Source: Avena insularis (lineage: Eukaryota; Streptophyta; Magnoliopsida; Poales; Poaceae). From it: a stretch of DNA of 64,000 nt. A program made the position numbers and the translations under genes. This document shows, piece by piece, positions 30,639 through 41,442 of this stretch (position 1 is its first letter; each line of letters begins with the position of its first letter). The notes under the pieces are model-generated. The model made no database searches. It was not told the origin of the DNA and worked only from the letters and a program-made list of their open reading frames with translations. The stretch covers positions 186,001 through 250,000 of the forward strand of contig JAJUPC010000225.1 in the NCBI GenBank assembly GCA_023614405.1, written 5' to 3'.

Positions 30639-33600
30639 TTAAGGTGAATCTCGCCGAGATTCGGATTGGCTAGCAAATAGGTGAGGGTGGTCCTTCCGAA
30701 GATCATCTTCTCTTTCCCATGTTGCTTCCTCTTCGGAATGATGATTCCACTGCACTTTGCAAAACTTGATAGTCTTTGTCGTTGTGACTCTTTCTGCAGT
30801 CTCAAGAATCTTGATAGGTTTCTCTTCATAAGTGAGATCACTTTCTAGTTGAACTTCCTCCAAAGGTATAGTATCCTTCAAAGAAGTTTCCTCCATTTCG
30901 GTGACATTAAGTCGACTCACATGAAACACATTATGGACAAATGATAGAGATTCCGCAATTCAATTTCATAGGCAACCTCTCCTTTATGACTCAAGATCTT
31001 GAATGGCCCAACATATCTTGGTGCCAATTTTCCTTTGACTAATCTTTTCACTCCAAGTGGTGACACTGAGATAGGCTCTATCACCCACTTCAGAGGTGAC
31101 TTCTACGCTTAGGATCCGCGTAGCTTTTCCGTCGGGACTGTGCTATCTTCAACCTGTCCTTAACCAATTTGACCTTCTCTTGGCTTCTTTGATAAGATCT
31201 GCCCGAATAAACTTCTTTCTCCCACACCATTCCATAACAATGGGTGGTACACTTCCTTCCAGAGAGAAACTCAAACGGTGCCATCTCAATGCCGGCTTGA
31301 TAGCTATTGTTATAAGAAAATTCTGCGTAAGGCGACTTTCATCCCAACTGCTCCATAGTCTAAGGCACATGCTCTCAACATGTCTTCAAGGATTTGATTT
31401 GTTCTTTCTGTTTGTCCATCTGCTTGAGGATGGAAAGCGGTCAATTCCAACCTCGTTCCCAATGACTCATGTAGCTGTCTCCAAAAATGGGAAGTGAATT
31501 GAGTTCCCCTATCAGACACAATACTCTTGGGCACACCATGTAGACATACAATTATACTCATGTAGATTTTGGCTAACTTGGCACTTGTATAAGTTGTCTT
31601 CACGGGTATGAAATGAGCCACTTTAGTTAGGCGATCCACTACTACCCATATGGAATCATACCCTGACCTGGTCCTTGGTAGTCCGGTAATGAAATCCATA
31701 CCAATCTTGTCCCACTTCCAATCAGGAATAGGTAGTGGTTGAAGCAAACCTGGGTTTTCGATGTTCGCTTTTACTCTACTACACACATCACACAAAGCAA
31801 TATGTTCGGCGATGTCCCTCTTGAGATTATTCCACCAAAATCTTTCTTTCATGTCCATGTACATTTTGGTGTTACCCGGATGAATAGAATATAGAGAGTT
31901 GTGTGCTTCCTGCAGAATTAGTCTCCGCAACTCCGGATCTTGTGGAACACAGATACGTTTTCCATGCCATAAAGTACCCTGTTCATCTTCATGGAAATTT
32001 TTAGCTTTCCCCTGGCCAATCTTTTCCTTAATCTCTTCAATTTCCTTATCAGTCTTCTGGGCTTCTCTGATCTTATCCAACAAAGTGGGTTGAACATCTA
32101 ATGACATGAGATGTCCTTTAGGTACAATCTCCAACCTGAGTTTTCTGAATTGGGTATACAAATCATCCGGCAATTCTCCTTTGGTAAGGCCATTCACAAA
32201 TACCTTACGACTTAGAGCATCTGCTACAACATTTGCTTTACCGGGGTGGTATTGCAAACTTAAGTCATAGTCCTTGATAAGCTCTAACCATCTTCTTTGC
32301 CTCATATTGATTTCCTTCTGGGTGAAGATATACTTCAAACTCTTGTGATCAGTGAACACTTCACAACGCTTTCCCAAAAGGTAGTGCCTCCATGTTTTGA
32401 GTGCATGGACGACAGAGGCCAACTCTAAATCATGAGTTGGATAGTTCACTTCATGAGTTTTGAGTTGTCTCGAGGCATAAGCTACAACTTTACCATCTTG
32501 CATAAGTACTGCACCCAAACCTTGATGAGATGCATCACAATATACTTGGAAATCCTTTTCCAAGTCTGGCAGACACAAGACTGGTGCTGTCACAAGTCTC
32601 TTCTTCAATTCCTGAAAGCTGACTTCACAACCTTCAGACCAAGCAAACTTCTTGTCTTTCTTTAACAATTCAGTCATGTGCTTAGCTACCTTAGAGAAAT
32701 TTTCAATAAACCTTCTGTAGTAACCTGCTAAGCCAAGAAAACTACGAACTTCTTTCACGGACTTGGGAGATTCCCATTCAGTCACAGCTGAAACCTTAGC
32801 AGGATCAACTGCTACACCATCCTTTGTCATAACATGACCAAGAAAACCAACTTCCTCTAACCAGAACTCACACTTGCTAAATTTGGCATAAAGTTTATGC
32901 TCTCGTAACTTCTCAAGTATCAAACACAAGTGTCCTTCATGTTCTTCTTTGCTCTTGGAGTAGACTAAGATGTCGTCGATGAAAACGACAACAAACTTGT
33001 CAAGAAATTCCATGAACACCTTGTTCATCATATTCATGAAGTATGCTGGAGCATTGGTCAAGCCAAAAGGCATTACGGTATACTCATACAATCCATACCT
33101 TGTGGTGAATGCTGTTTTAGGTATGTCTTGTTCTCTTATCTTGAGTTGAAAATAGCCTGACCTTAGATCAATCTTTGAGAACACACATGCTCCTTCAAGC
33201 TGATCAAATAAGTCATTGATTCTAGGCAAAGGATATTTGTTCTTGATAGTTACCTCGTTGAGTGAACGGTAATCTATGCATAACCTTTGACTTCTGTCTT
33301 TCTTCTCCACAAATAAGGCTAGGGCTCCCCAAGATGAAGAACTTGGTTGAATAAATCCTTTCTGCAACTGTTCTCCAAGTTGCTTCTTGAGCTCTTTCAG
33401 TTCATCAACTGACATTTTATACGGTCTCTTTGCTATTGGTCCAGACCCTGGTACCAAATCTATCAGAAACTCCACATCTCTATCCGGTGGCATTCCTGGC
33501 AATTCTTCCGGAAACACATCCGGATACTCACTCACAATTGGCACACTGTCCATGCTAACCCCCTTAAGAGAATTAAGCATACTCCTTTTTGCTTCAAAGC

Positions 33601-33994
33601 TGGTCTTGAATCTGATCCTTTTATTTTCCGGAGTTGTGAGTGAGACAGTATGGTTGGCACAATCTATCACTCCTTTGTACTTAGTCATCCAGTCCATTCC
33701 TAGAATGACATCCGATCCTTGGGAGTTTAGAATTATCAAGTTAACGGGAAACTTATACTTCCCAAATTCTATGACTAGATCATGGCATCCTGAATTCACT
33801 ATCATTTCTCCACCAGGAGAACTTACTTTTATAGGACACCCAATAGTTTCTACTGGTAGTTCATTTCTTTCAACAAATGCTCTTGATATGAATGAATGAG
33901 ATGCACCAGTATCAAAGAGTACAAATGCTGGAATGGAATTAAGTCTGAACTTACCAGCAACAAAGATCGTGCTCCTCATAGACCTCCTCCACAT
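30639..33994 (-). pseudogene. Tekay pol: protease, RT, RNase H, integrase, chromodomain
   Basis: The main frame runs 33994 to 31310 (894 codons). It shows protease ([17 protein letters not shown]), RT ([63 protein letters not shown]), RNase H ([39 protein letters not shown]) and integrase ([12 protein letters not shown]-x2-C as [33 protein letters not shown]). A frameshift at about 31310 breaks the end of the core; the remainder is in 31284-31090 and 30929-30639. The last piece is a chromodomain, with YEEKPIKILETAERVTTTK, then KVQWNHHSEEEATWE and PHLF. Chromodomains of this lineage are thought to steer integration to heterochromatin by binding modified histone H3; that is family knowledge, not shown here. 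Confidence 0.93.
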
Positions 33995-35090
33995 TGATGT
34001 GGTTCACCTGTCCTTTCTGGAAAGGATTGGGCTTGACAGGTCCTTCAACTTTCTTTTCAGGGCACTCATTTGCATAATGCCCCATCTTCTTGCATTTGAA
34101 GCATTCAACCAAGACTGATGTCTCTCTTAGCAGGCTGACTTCCACTTCCACTTCCATTACCACTGTGGTGGCTCTTATGTCCACTCTTGTGGTTCTTGTA
34201 CTTGTCATTGTCATGACTGCGGTGATGCTTGTTGTCATGACGGTTGTGGTTGTGGTGCTTGTTGAATTTCCCATGCTTGTGGGATCCTGAGCTTCCGCTA
34301 TCATCATAGTGAGATCGTTTGTGAGACGATCCCGAGCTGTGCTTGTCGGAGTGCTTTCTCTTTCTACTCTCGACTTGCTTCATTTTATTTTCCAATATTG
34401 CAGCTTTGTCACAGAGCGACTGATAAGTGGGAACATATGCCACAACCAGTTGCAGATTCAGCTCATCATTCAAGCCTTCCAGAAATTTTTCCTTTCTCTT
34501 GGCATCTGTGTCAACCTCATCCGGTGCATAACACGCCAGATTGTTGAACTCCTCAATGTACTCGTACGCCAAGGTGGCGCTTACTTCAGATTGTGGAACT
34601 CTTTCTTTTTCAGGCTCATTATTCCTGATGAGATATGAGCAGTGCAAAAGCCATGCTCAAAGATAGCCCAAGTCACCTCATCTATAGGAGTGGTGATCTA
34701 AAAGTTGTCCCACCAAGTGGCAGCTGGCCCTTCTAGCAGATGTGCTGCAAATCTGACTTTTTCAGCATCCGTGCAGCCCACGGTTACTAAGTCCTTGTTT
34801 ACAGAACGTAGCCAATCATTGGCCACCATGGGATCAGTCGTCCCCGAGAACTTAGGTGGCCTCAATCGCAAAAATCTGGTGAGCATATCAAAGCCCGGAG
34901 GGTTGTTGTTGTTATTGTTGTTATTGTTGTTGTTATTGGGGTTGTTGTTGTTGTTGTTTTGGTTCTGAATGAATGTTGTCATCATCTGCATCAGCTGTGT
35001 TTGGGCAGTCATCATTTGTTGCATTTCTGGTGGGATGTTGTTGTTGGGGTTGGGGTTTGCGCGACAGGGAGGCATCTGTGGTTTGTTCAA
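33951..35090 (-). pseudogene. Tekay gag, split by stops and frameshifts
   Basis: Three pieces: 35090-34698 (an Asn-rich N-terminus, then FLRLRPPKFSGTTDPMVAND and LLEGPAATWWDNF, ending in a stop), 34647-34105 (AYEYIEEFNNLACYAPDEVD and a His/Lys/Ser-rich tail) and 34307-33951 (zinc knuckle CFKCKKMGHYANEC). The first ATG in frame is at 35075; the codons before it lack a start. The Asn run is encoded by an AAC-type microsatellite. The gag/pol order and motifs are those of Tekay elements. Confidence 0.9.
34902..34959 (-). repeat. AAC/AAT trinucleotide microsatellite in Tekay gag
   Basis: TTG and TTA triplets on the plus strand encode a run of about 20 Asn near the N-terminus of Gag. Such coding microsatellites change length readily. 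The frame stays open across it. Confidence 0.85.
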
Positions 35091-35305
35091 ATAGAGATAA
35101 GAATGAGATACCCATAGATGTTTTCATGCACATTACATCACATAAGCAAACACATAGCATGCAACAAAGAGATAAAAGTTCAACAACAAAATAACAAGTT
35201 CACAAAGTGAAACACACAAATAGCAAGCCATCCACATGTCGGATGGTCCAATAACAAGTTCTCAAATAACAAGTATGATAATAAAAGATAAACGAGTAGT
35301 CCTGT

Positions 35306-36813
35306 CTACTCATCAGCCTCAATCTCCTCCTCGACAAAGGTAAGACCTGCGTTCTCCATCGCGGTCTTGTTCTCCTCAATGGTAGTGGTCAAGGACTCAA
35401 TCGTGGCCTTGAGAGCCCTCTTCTGGGAACGAAGCCTCTCTATTACCGTCTGCTGCTGCTCTAGCTCGAAGTCCTTGGACTGCAGTTCTTCAGTCATGTC
35501 CCGGATCTTCTTGTTCCTATCCTGGACACGTTTCTCCTGACTCTTGAACTTCCTGTCCTGGGTCTCGAACTTCGCCTCCATTTCCTTGACTATCTCGTCC
35601 CGTCAGGCGAAAAGCTTGTCCTTCTCAAGCTGCACTGGAGCTCATTCATTGAGCATGACATTGGTCCTGTCCGTGTCCACGTGCCTAATGAGAGACTCTA
35701 AGTCCTGGAGATACAGACATATCGGCTCTGCTGCGTCCCTCGAGTCGTCCTCGAAGTCGATGGACTCTCCATCCTCATCACGTCTTCCGAAGACGTGGAA
35801 GTGGGTGCCTCTAACCTGTCGGGAGTGTCGGCCTAGCGTACGCCCCTATCAGTCCTGCATAACTACCTCCATGCCTCTCTCCCTCTCGCGTGCATAAGCT
35901 TGAAGACGATGGCCTTCGTAGTAGGCTCTGCAAGCGTCCGGCTGGTTCACCTTGAAGCCCTAGAGGTCCTTCCCCTCGAACTTGGTGAGTGGATGCACCA
36001 TGATGGTGGGAAGAGGGAGATTGAGCAAAGTGGTAAGCTCAACGATACGAGGACCAAAGCGGGTAACCGGAACTCCTCAACAAAGGTTGATGGTAATAGG
36101 CATCTATTTATAAGATAGAAAAGTTAGAACAACACAATTTAAGATAAAACAAAGACAAACATCACATACATAACCTTGGAAAACACAATCACACAAGTCA
36201 TGCATACATGAATCCATTACATCAACCAAGGTCCAATCTTATTTAAGGTATCATTTTGGAAAATAAGGTGATAGGTGGTGGTCCAACTAACGAAGTACGT
36301 TTACAATCCTATCTCACTGGATCTGTTGGCTAACACAATGTTCCTAGAGGCAATCAGCCTATCTTGCTCACATGATTCCATCACTAAGTCTATAATATCT
36401 CCTCTTAAGGTTTGGTTGGTGGCTTCCAACTCTTGGGTAAGTTCCTTCTCTTTTATCAAGTCTTTTTGGAGGTTGAGCATTCTGCACTTGACTCTAGCAC
36501 TAAGTTCTTTGATAGTCCTCCAAGCTGCTTCTCTTGCTAACTCAAAGAATGTGGTGTGCACCACATTGTTGGTGTACATGCAGAATCCTGTTTCTTTGTG
36601 GTTGTCTTCCTTGTTTTTTTACAAGTGAAGTTGCACCCACCAGTACTCAACTCCTTCATCCATCACTGGAAAGCCTTTGTACACAGCTGCACCATGTATT
36701 TCCATTGCCACCATGAGGTCCTTGAGAATTTTGGGAAACTCTATCTCACACTCCAAGGTCATGGTCATGAGTGGTCCTTTCCTTACGGCTTCGTTGATGG
36801 AGTTCATCAACAA
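35306..36813 (-). pseudogene. Tekay upstream ORF (orf0-like) with coiled coil, decayed
   Basis: Between the primer site and gag lies 1.5 kb of former coding sequence. Pieces: 36813-36619 (MTMTLECEIEFPKILKDLMV), 36579-36301 (a helical stretch, KDLIKEKELTQELEATNQTL), then a G/C-rich segment whose frame (HPLTKFEGKDL, GFKVNQPDACRAYYEGHRLQ) contains several stops, ending in 35581-35306, a clear coiled coil (KSQEKRVQDRNKKIRDMTEE) closing with EEEIEADE. An extra ORF upstream of gag is known for some Tekay-related rice elements (RIRE3 and RIRE8 orf0); I recall no function. On the minus strand, ATTGTAAACGTAC near 36301 and TATCTTATAAATAG near 36104 look like a splice donor and acceptor, so an intron may separate the two halves. 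Confidence 0.6.
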
Positions 36814-36936
36814 ATAGAGATGAGATAGAGAAGATTAGAAAAGTTTACGAGAAGAATAGACAAGTGTAGAAGTAGTTGAATTTTTTTTCCTTAGTGGTTT
36901 CCAATCCTAGGGTCATAATCCTACAGGCAACACAGT

Positions 36937-36948
36937 GCACTGATACCA
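36937..36948 (-). other. Primer binding site of the Tekay element
   Basis: On the minus strand TGGTATCAGTGC, two bases after the 5' LTR end, one base different from TGGTATCAGAGC (initiator Met-tRNA). Confidence 0.88.
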
Positions 36949-36950
36949 TC

Positions 36951-39900
36951 TGTAAGATCCCTCCTTTGTAAAGGAAAAGGATCCCTGTGATTGCAATGCT
37001 AGTCTATGGATCATTGCTAGCATCCACAGTTTAAGATGAAGTACACAAATACAAAGGTCATTTATTACATCCATTCCAGAGATAAAACATAGTCTTTTAC
37101 AACTCAAGGCCACAGGCCTAATACAAGAGTTTGGAATAAGTAAATAAACATAAGTCTTCATCTTCATGTGCCACAGGCAAGCATGTTGAGTGTAGACTCA
37201 TGACACCTAATCATCATCGGAGTAACCTGCAACATCACAAGTTCTGACACAAAGGTCAATACTTTGGAATAGTATTGGCAAGTGATACCTTAGTAAATTT
37301 TAAGTGGACTATATTACTATATGCATTTTGGCTAAGTGTAGCTTGGCTTGCTTTGCTCAAAATAGGTTTTTCCTATTAGTTGAAATCACTAAGTTTTTCT
37401 TTGTCAAAACTTTTCCCAAGAAACCACCAATAGACATTGGGGTCCTTCACCCTTGCTCACCCACAAATTTTACTTAGAAGTTGGAGTGATGAGATTCTTG
37501 ATAGCTTCCATGTATTGATGCTCAAGTTGTCCATTGCCATGGACTTGGCTAAGTACTTAGATTTTCCATCTGCAGAGGTTGTGCACTTTCCCACAGACTT
37601 GGTTTCCCAAGACAGACCTTTCAGAAGCCTTCCTTAGCCAAATGGACGTTCAACCTATCATCCCACTACCACCAACTGTCCAATTGACTAAGTTCTAGCA
37701 ACCTATGTGATCAAGGCAGAGCCCATATTGCCTAGTGGCTGCACTATAAGCTTCTCAACACTTGGCCTCCAAAATCCCTTTGTGCCTGGGTGGCATACCA
37801 CAAGTGAGATACACAAGGTAAACCATATCCATGGGCCTTGTGTAACCACTCAACCAAAAACCACCATTCAAGTCCCATTCCACCCAGGTGATTCATTGAC
37901 TTAGTTGTTTTATTAAGAAAAACATAAGTCAAAAGACTTAGAAATATTTTCAACATAGCATGTATATACTTTACCAACCCTTGTTTACTACTAGCTAGAC
38001 TAAGCATGGCATAGTAACTTAACTTAGGAATTCCTAGCAATTCTATATCTACTTAGGATTTCCCAACATGGCATTTGGCAAAAAAATAGTAACATGCAAA
38101 ACTTAGCAAAATATTTCTAATGCTTGTACAAAATATAGGGATGGAAATATTCATGAAGTACCACTTGCCTTGGTAATGGGGAGAGTAGCACTCTTCACAA
38201 TCACAATCACTAGCACCAAAATCTACACAAAATGATAGCACAAAATTTACACACAATTCATATACAAACATAAATATATGCATGCATGCATAATGCTAAG
38301 TGATGATTTTTAAAACTCCACCAAACAAGTGCATAGTACTGAATCAATACTAAGTTAAAAACTTGCTAAATCAAGTTTATTTTACACCAAAACAAATCTC
38401 TAAATAAATTCTATACTCAAAATAGTCCTAAACAAGTTTCTGCAAAAGAAACCATTTTAACACAACCGAAACTTTAAACACATTGCATAAACAGAAAGGG
38501 CTTGTCTCCCTGATTCCAACGGTATAAAATTTGCAAAAATCTAACGTGGGAAACAAAAGTTATAGCCTATTCAAATTTGAATCCAAATCTGTTTTAAATT
38601 CTGTTTTAAACTCAAACCCTAGCCACGCGTCTTAATTCTATTGGTTGATACCGTTTCGTTCAGGATCACCCTCCCCCGCCGTCGGATCTACTTAAAACAC
38701 ACGGCTCAGATCTACCCAAAACGATTCGTTAAGTGATCTAATCCTATACGCCGGATCCAGATCTGACGGCTCTGGATCAAACGACCAAAGCGGGGCGGCG
38801 CTGGCGGCGGCGAGCTCTGTCTGCGGCGGCGCGACGCTACAGGTCGTCCGGAGAGGCAGGAGGATGCTCACCAGGTTTGCAGCGTCGAGGAGAAGCTCAA
38901 CTTAGCGGCTTGGCACGAAGCATCGCACTGGGGCTCGTCGGAGTTGCGGGCGGCGTCTATCGCTTGCTGTCGAGGTCGCTGTCGAGGTTCCGTGTCATCC
39001 TAGCACAAGGCAGAGGGTTTAGAAGATGCGCAAGTGACTAGCGAACAAGTTGGTATCAAAGGGGAGGCAAGGCGCCGTTCTTACCGCTATTGCTCGCCGG
39101 AGTCGAGCGGCGGCGCTGGTGGTTGCGGGCGTGAACGGAAACGATGACCTGGGTCACGAGCAAGCAAACCAGAGGCGTTAGCAGATGCACAAGATCATGC
39201 TGGTTGCAGTGGTTTGAACGAGAGGCAACGGGGCGGTCTGAGCTTACCGTGATTCGTCGCCGGAGTGCGTCTGTCTGCGGCGGCGCAAGTGCGATTGTGG
39301 GCAGCCTGGTGGCGATGTGGAGGCGTTGAGTGAGGGGAAATGACCCATGCGAGGGGGTTATGTAGGCGAGAGGGGAGCGGCGATTAAGCGCGGAATCAAG
39401 GGCAATTAAGCGGGGAATAATCGCGGCAGTGATGGGCGGAGGAAACGGCCGGCGACATGGTCGGGCGCGATTTGGGGAAGACGAGGGTGAGCTGTCGAGG
39501 TCCACCAGTCAGCGAGTGAGACGGAGAGGGGGTGGGGTCTGAGTGTCAGTGCCTGTGTGGGTGCGTCTGTGCGTGCGAGTGAGAGAGAGGGAGGCCGGGT
39601 GGGCTAATCGGGCCGGTTGTCTTTGGGCTAGATTAGAGCGCCTGGCCCTTTTCTTTTCTTTCATCTTTTTCTTTTTCCAGAATGAATTTCAGGAATGGTT
39701 TTCAAATGAATTCAAACTCTATTTGAATTCAAATCTATTTGGGATTTTTGCAGTGTGCAACAGTCTCAATTCTAGATATAAAACCATGGGGTCACTTTGA
39801 AAAGGCTTGGTCATTTTTGGAGAAACAAAATAACAGGGACTTTGCACTTGATTTGCAAATGTTTGAAAAAAGGTTTTTGAAACCATTTCCATTTTGTAAA

Positions 39901-40129
39901 GTTTGGTTCAAATTCCACACTCAATCCATTCAACAAGGGAGATAAACAATCTAGGTTTAAAACATTCAAACTCTCAAATGGGGATGGCCATTTGATATAA
40001 GTCTGTTCACATAAAATGTTAGCACTATGTGCTTCTGTTTTCTGAAATGAGTTTTGAAATTGATCTCAATTCTATATGCATGCATGAACGATATGCAATC
40101 TTTGAAATCATGATTTTAGGGATGTTACA
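36951..40129 (-). repeat. Tekay 5' LTR
   Basis: 3179 bp, collinear with 27467-30629. Differences are mostly one- or two-base indels concentrated in the GC-rich block (38770-39640 against 29300-30150), with few substitutions in the AT-rich part. The minus-strand start TGTAACATCCC is intact. Confidence 0.94.
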
Positions 40130-41265
40130 ACGAATTTCCCCCCAATTTTTCTTTTATCCCCCTTAAAATCGAAAATCCCACCAAAAAGAGCCCCAATTTG
40201 CCTTTGGATCGATCTTTGGATTTGGTGAGTTTTTCGTGGTTTTGGTCCATAGATCTGTTGCTTTTGGAGTCGATCTATAGCCCCTGTTGTTCCTAGCCTA
40301 GCCTTTCGGTCAGATTCCCACGAATTTGAGGTTTGTGTCAAGTGGATCTCGTTCTTGTTCTGCGCCCGGCGGTACTACAGATTACCGGTCACAGAGGCGA
40401 TTACCGCCTCCCGATTACTCTACCTGCAGACTGTACTACCGCTTGACGTAAAGTTTTTCTTCTTCTCTTGACGCCTCAACTTCGTTTGCTGACTTTCCCT
40501 CTTTAACTTGTTCGTGTTTCGCGTGTTTGTCGCAATTTTAACACAAGCTTCCGCATCAAAGTCATCACGCGCTCAACGACACCGTGACACTCGACCATCA
40601 TCCCCACCAACGGTTGCAAGTCGTCAACAATACCAAAGGTATAACTTGCGCCACCTTGACAGCCCCATATCTTCCTTTGTGTGTATCTATCCTATGAGAG
40701 CAACTCATTTTGTGTTTTCCTAAGCATTGTGCACTTGCCTTTGGAAAGTGAGAGTGTGAGGCCAAATACAAAAGTTAACATAGTACCATAGAAAGGGAGA
40801 AAAAGGAAAAGAATCAAAAAAAAGAAGAAAAAAATAGAAAGATACATAGTCTCCCAATACAAAGAGAATACCAAGCTTGTAAGCCAAAAAGAGAGAGAAA
40901 AAAGAGAGCGCACCAAGGCAAGTGCACAAATCTATTGCTTATCCTCTTTTGGCAAACGAGTTGTTGTCTCTCCTTGAGTTGGCACGACAACCGAGCGTAG
41001 TCTTTGTTAGGACCTTTTGTGCTCATTTTCATAGTCGTGCTAACCCCGTTTTTCTCCACGTGTGCGTTTTTCCGTGTTTTTGTAGGTCGTATCCTTTTGC
41101 TTTTGATCTTTGGTTCTTTACCACGTAGAACAATAACCTTTTGCTTGGATCGTTTCGTTTGGTTTTCCACAATCCTAACCTTCCACCAAAAGCTTTTGCG
41201 AGTTGTAGCATATTTGTGTGTGAGTTTCTTTGCCATTTCACTTTGCACACTGTTCGCTCATTTGT
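40130..41265 (+). other. B2 leader, main part
   Basis: Begins with the right ACGAA duplication and follows the B1 leader: word-like GGCGGTACTACAG and GATTACCG copies at about 40368-40440, an A/G tract at about 40798-40840, and the TCTCTCCTTG and TAGTCTTTGTTAGG blocks. GTCGT occurs once (41034-41038), showing the site before A inserted in B1. It ends in CGCTCATTTGT, about 80 bases short of the gag ATG in B1 terms, at a deletion joint with C2. Confidence 0.88.
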
Positions 41266-41442
41266 AGCATACTTGTCGGTATGAACCTATCATGCATATG
41301 TGACGGAGTATGAAGTAGCATACCATTCAATAGGGTAGGAAGTGGGCTCGCATAGAGGAACGGGTTCACCTTTGGAGTCCATGACGACTTGGCGTAAGTT
41401 GGAGACCATGATGTGGTAACGACCGTAGGTCGGGCTGCATTA
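41266..41442 (-). repeat. C2 3' LTR remnant (U3 start only)
   Basis: Corresponds to the first part of the C LTR, up to ACTTGTCGGTATGAACC on the plus strand. The LTR start is mutated (TAATGCAGCCCGACC instead of TGATGTAGCCC). The bases AGCAT at the joint match neither partner and may be filler DNA. The polypurine tract next to it has only 6 G, which puts a TAA at the LTR start in the frame of the upstream ORF. Confidence 0.85.

Larger units (their letters stand above)
27467..40129 (-). mobile_element. Tekay/Del-lineage chromovirus, complete, reversed, with upstream ORF
   Basis: A 12.7 kb element on the minus strand with 3.2 kb LTRs, Met-tRNA primer site, an upstream ORF remnant, gag, pol and a chromodomain. 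A perfect ACGAA duplication borders it (27462-27466 and 40130-40134), and the empty site is seen in B1 at 14311-14315. The LTR start TGTAACATCCC on the minus strand, FIDD instead of YFDD in RT, and the C-terminal chromodomain place it in the Tekay (Del) lineage. LTR pairs are close but carry many small indels. Confidence 0.94.
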
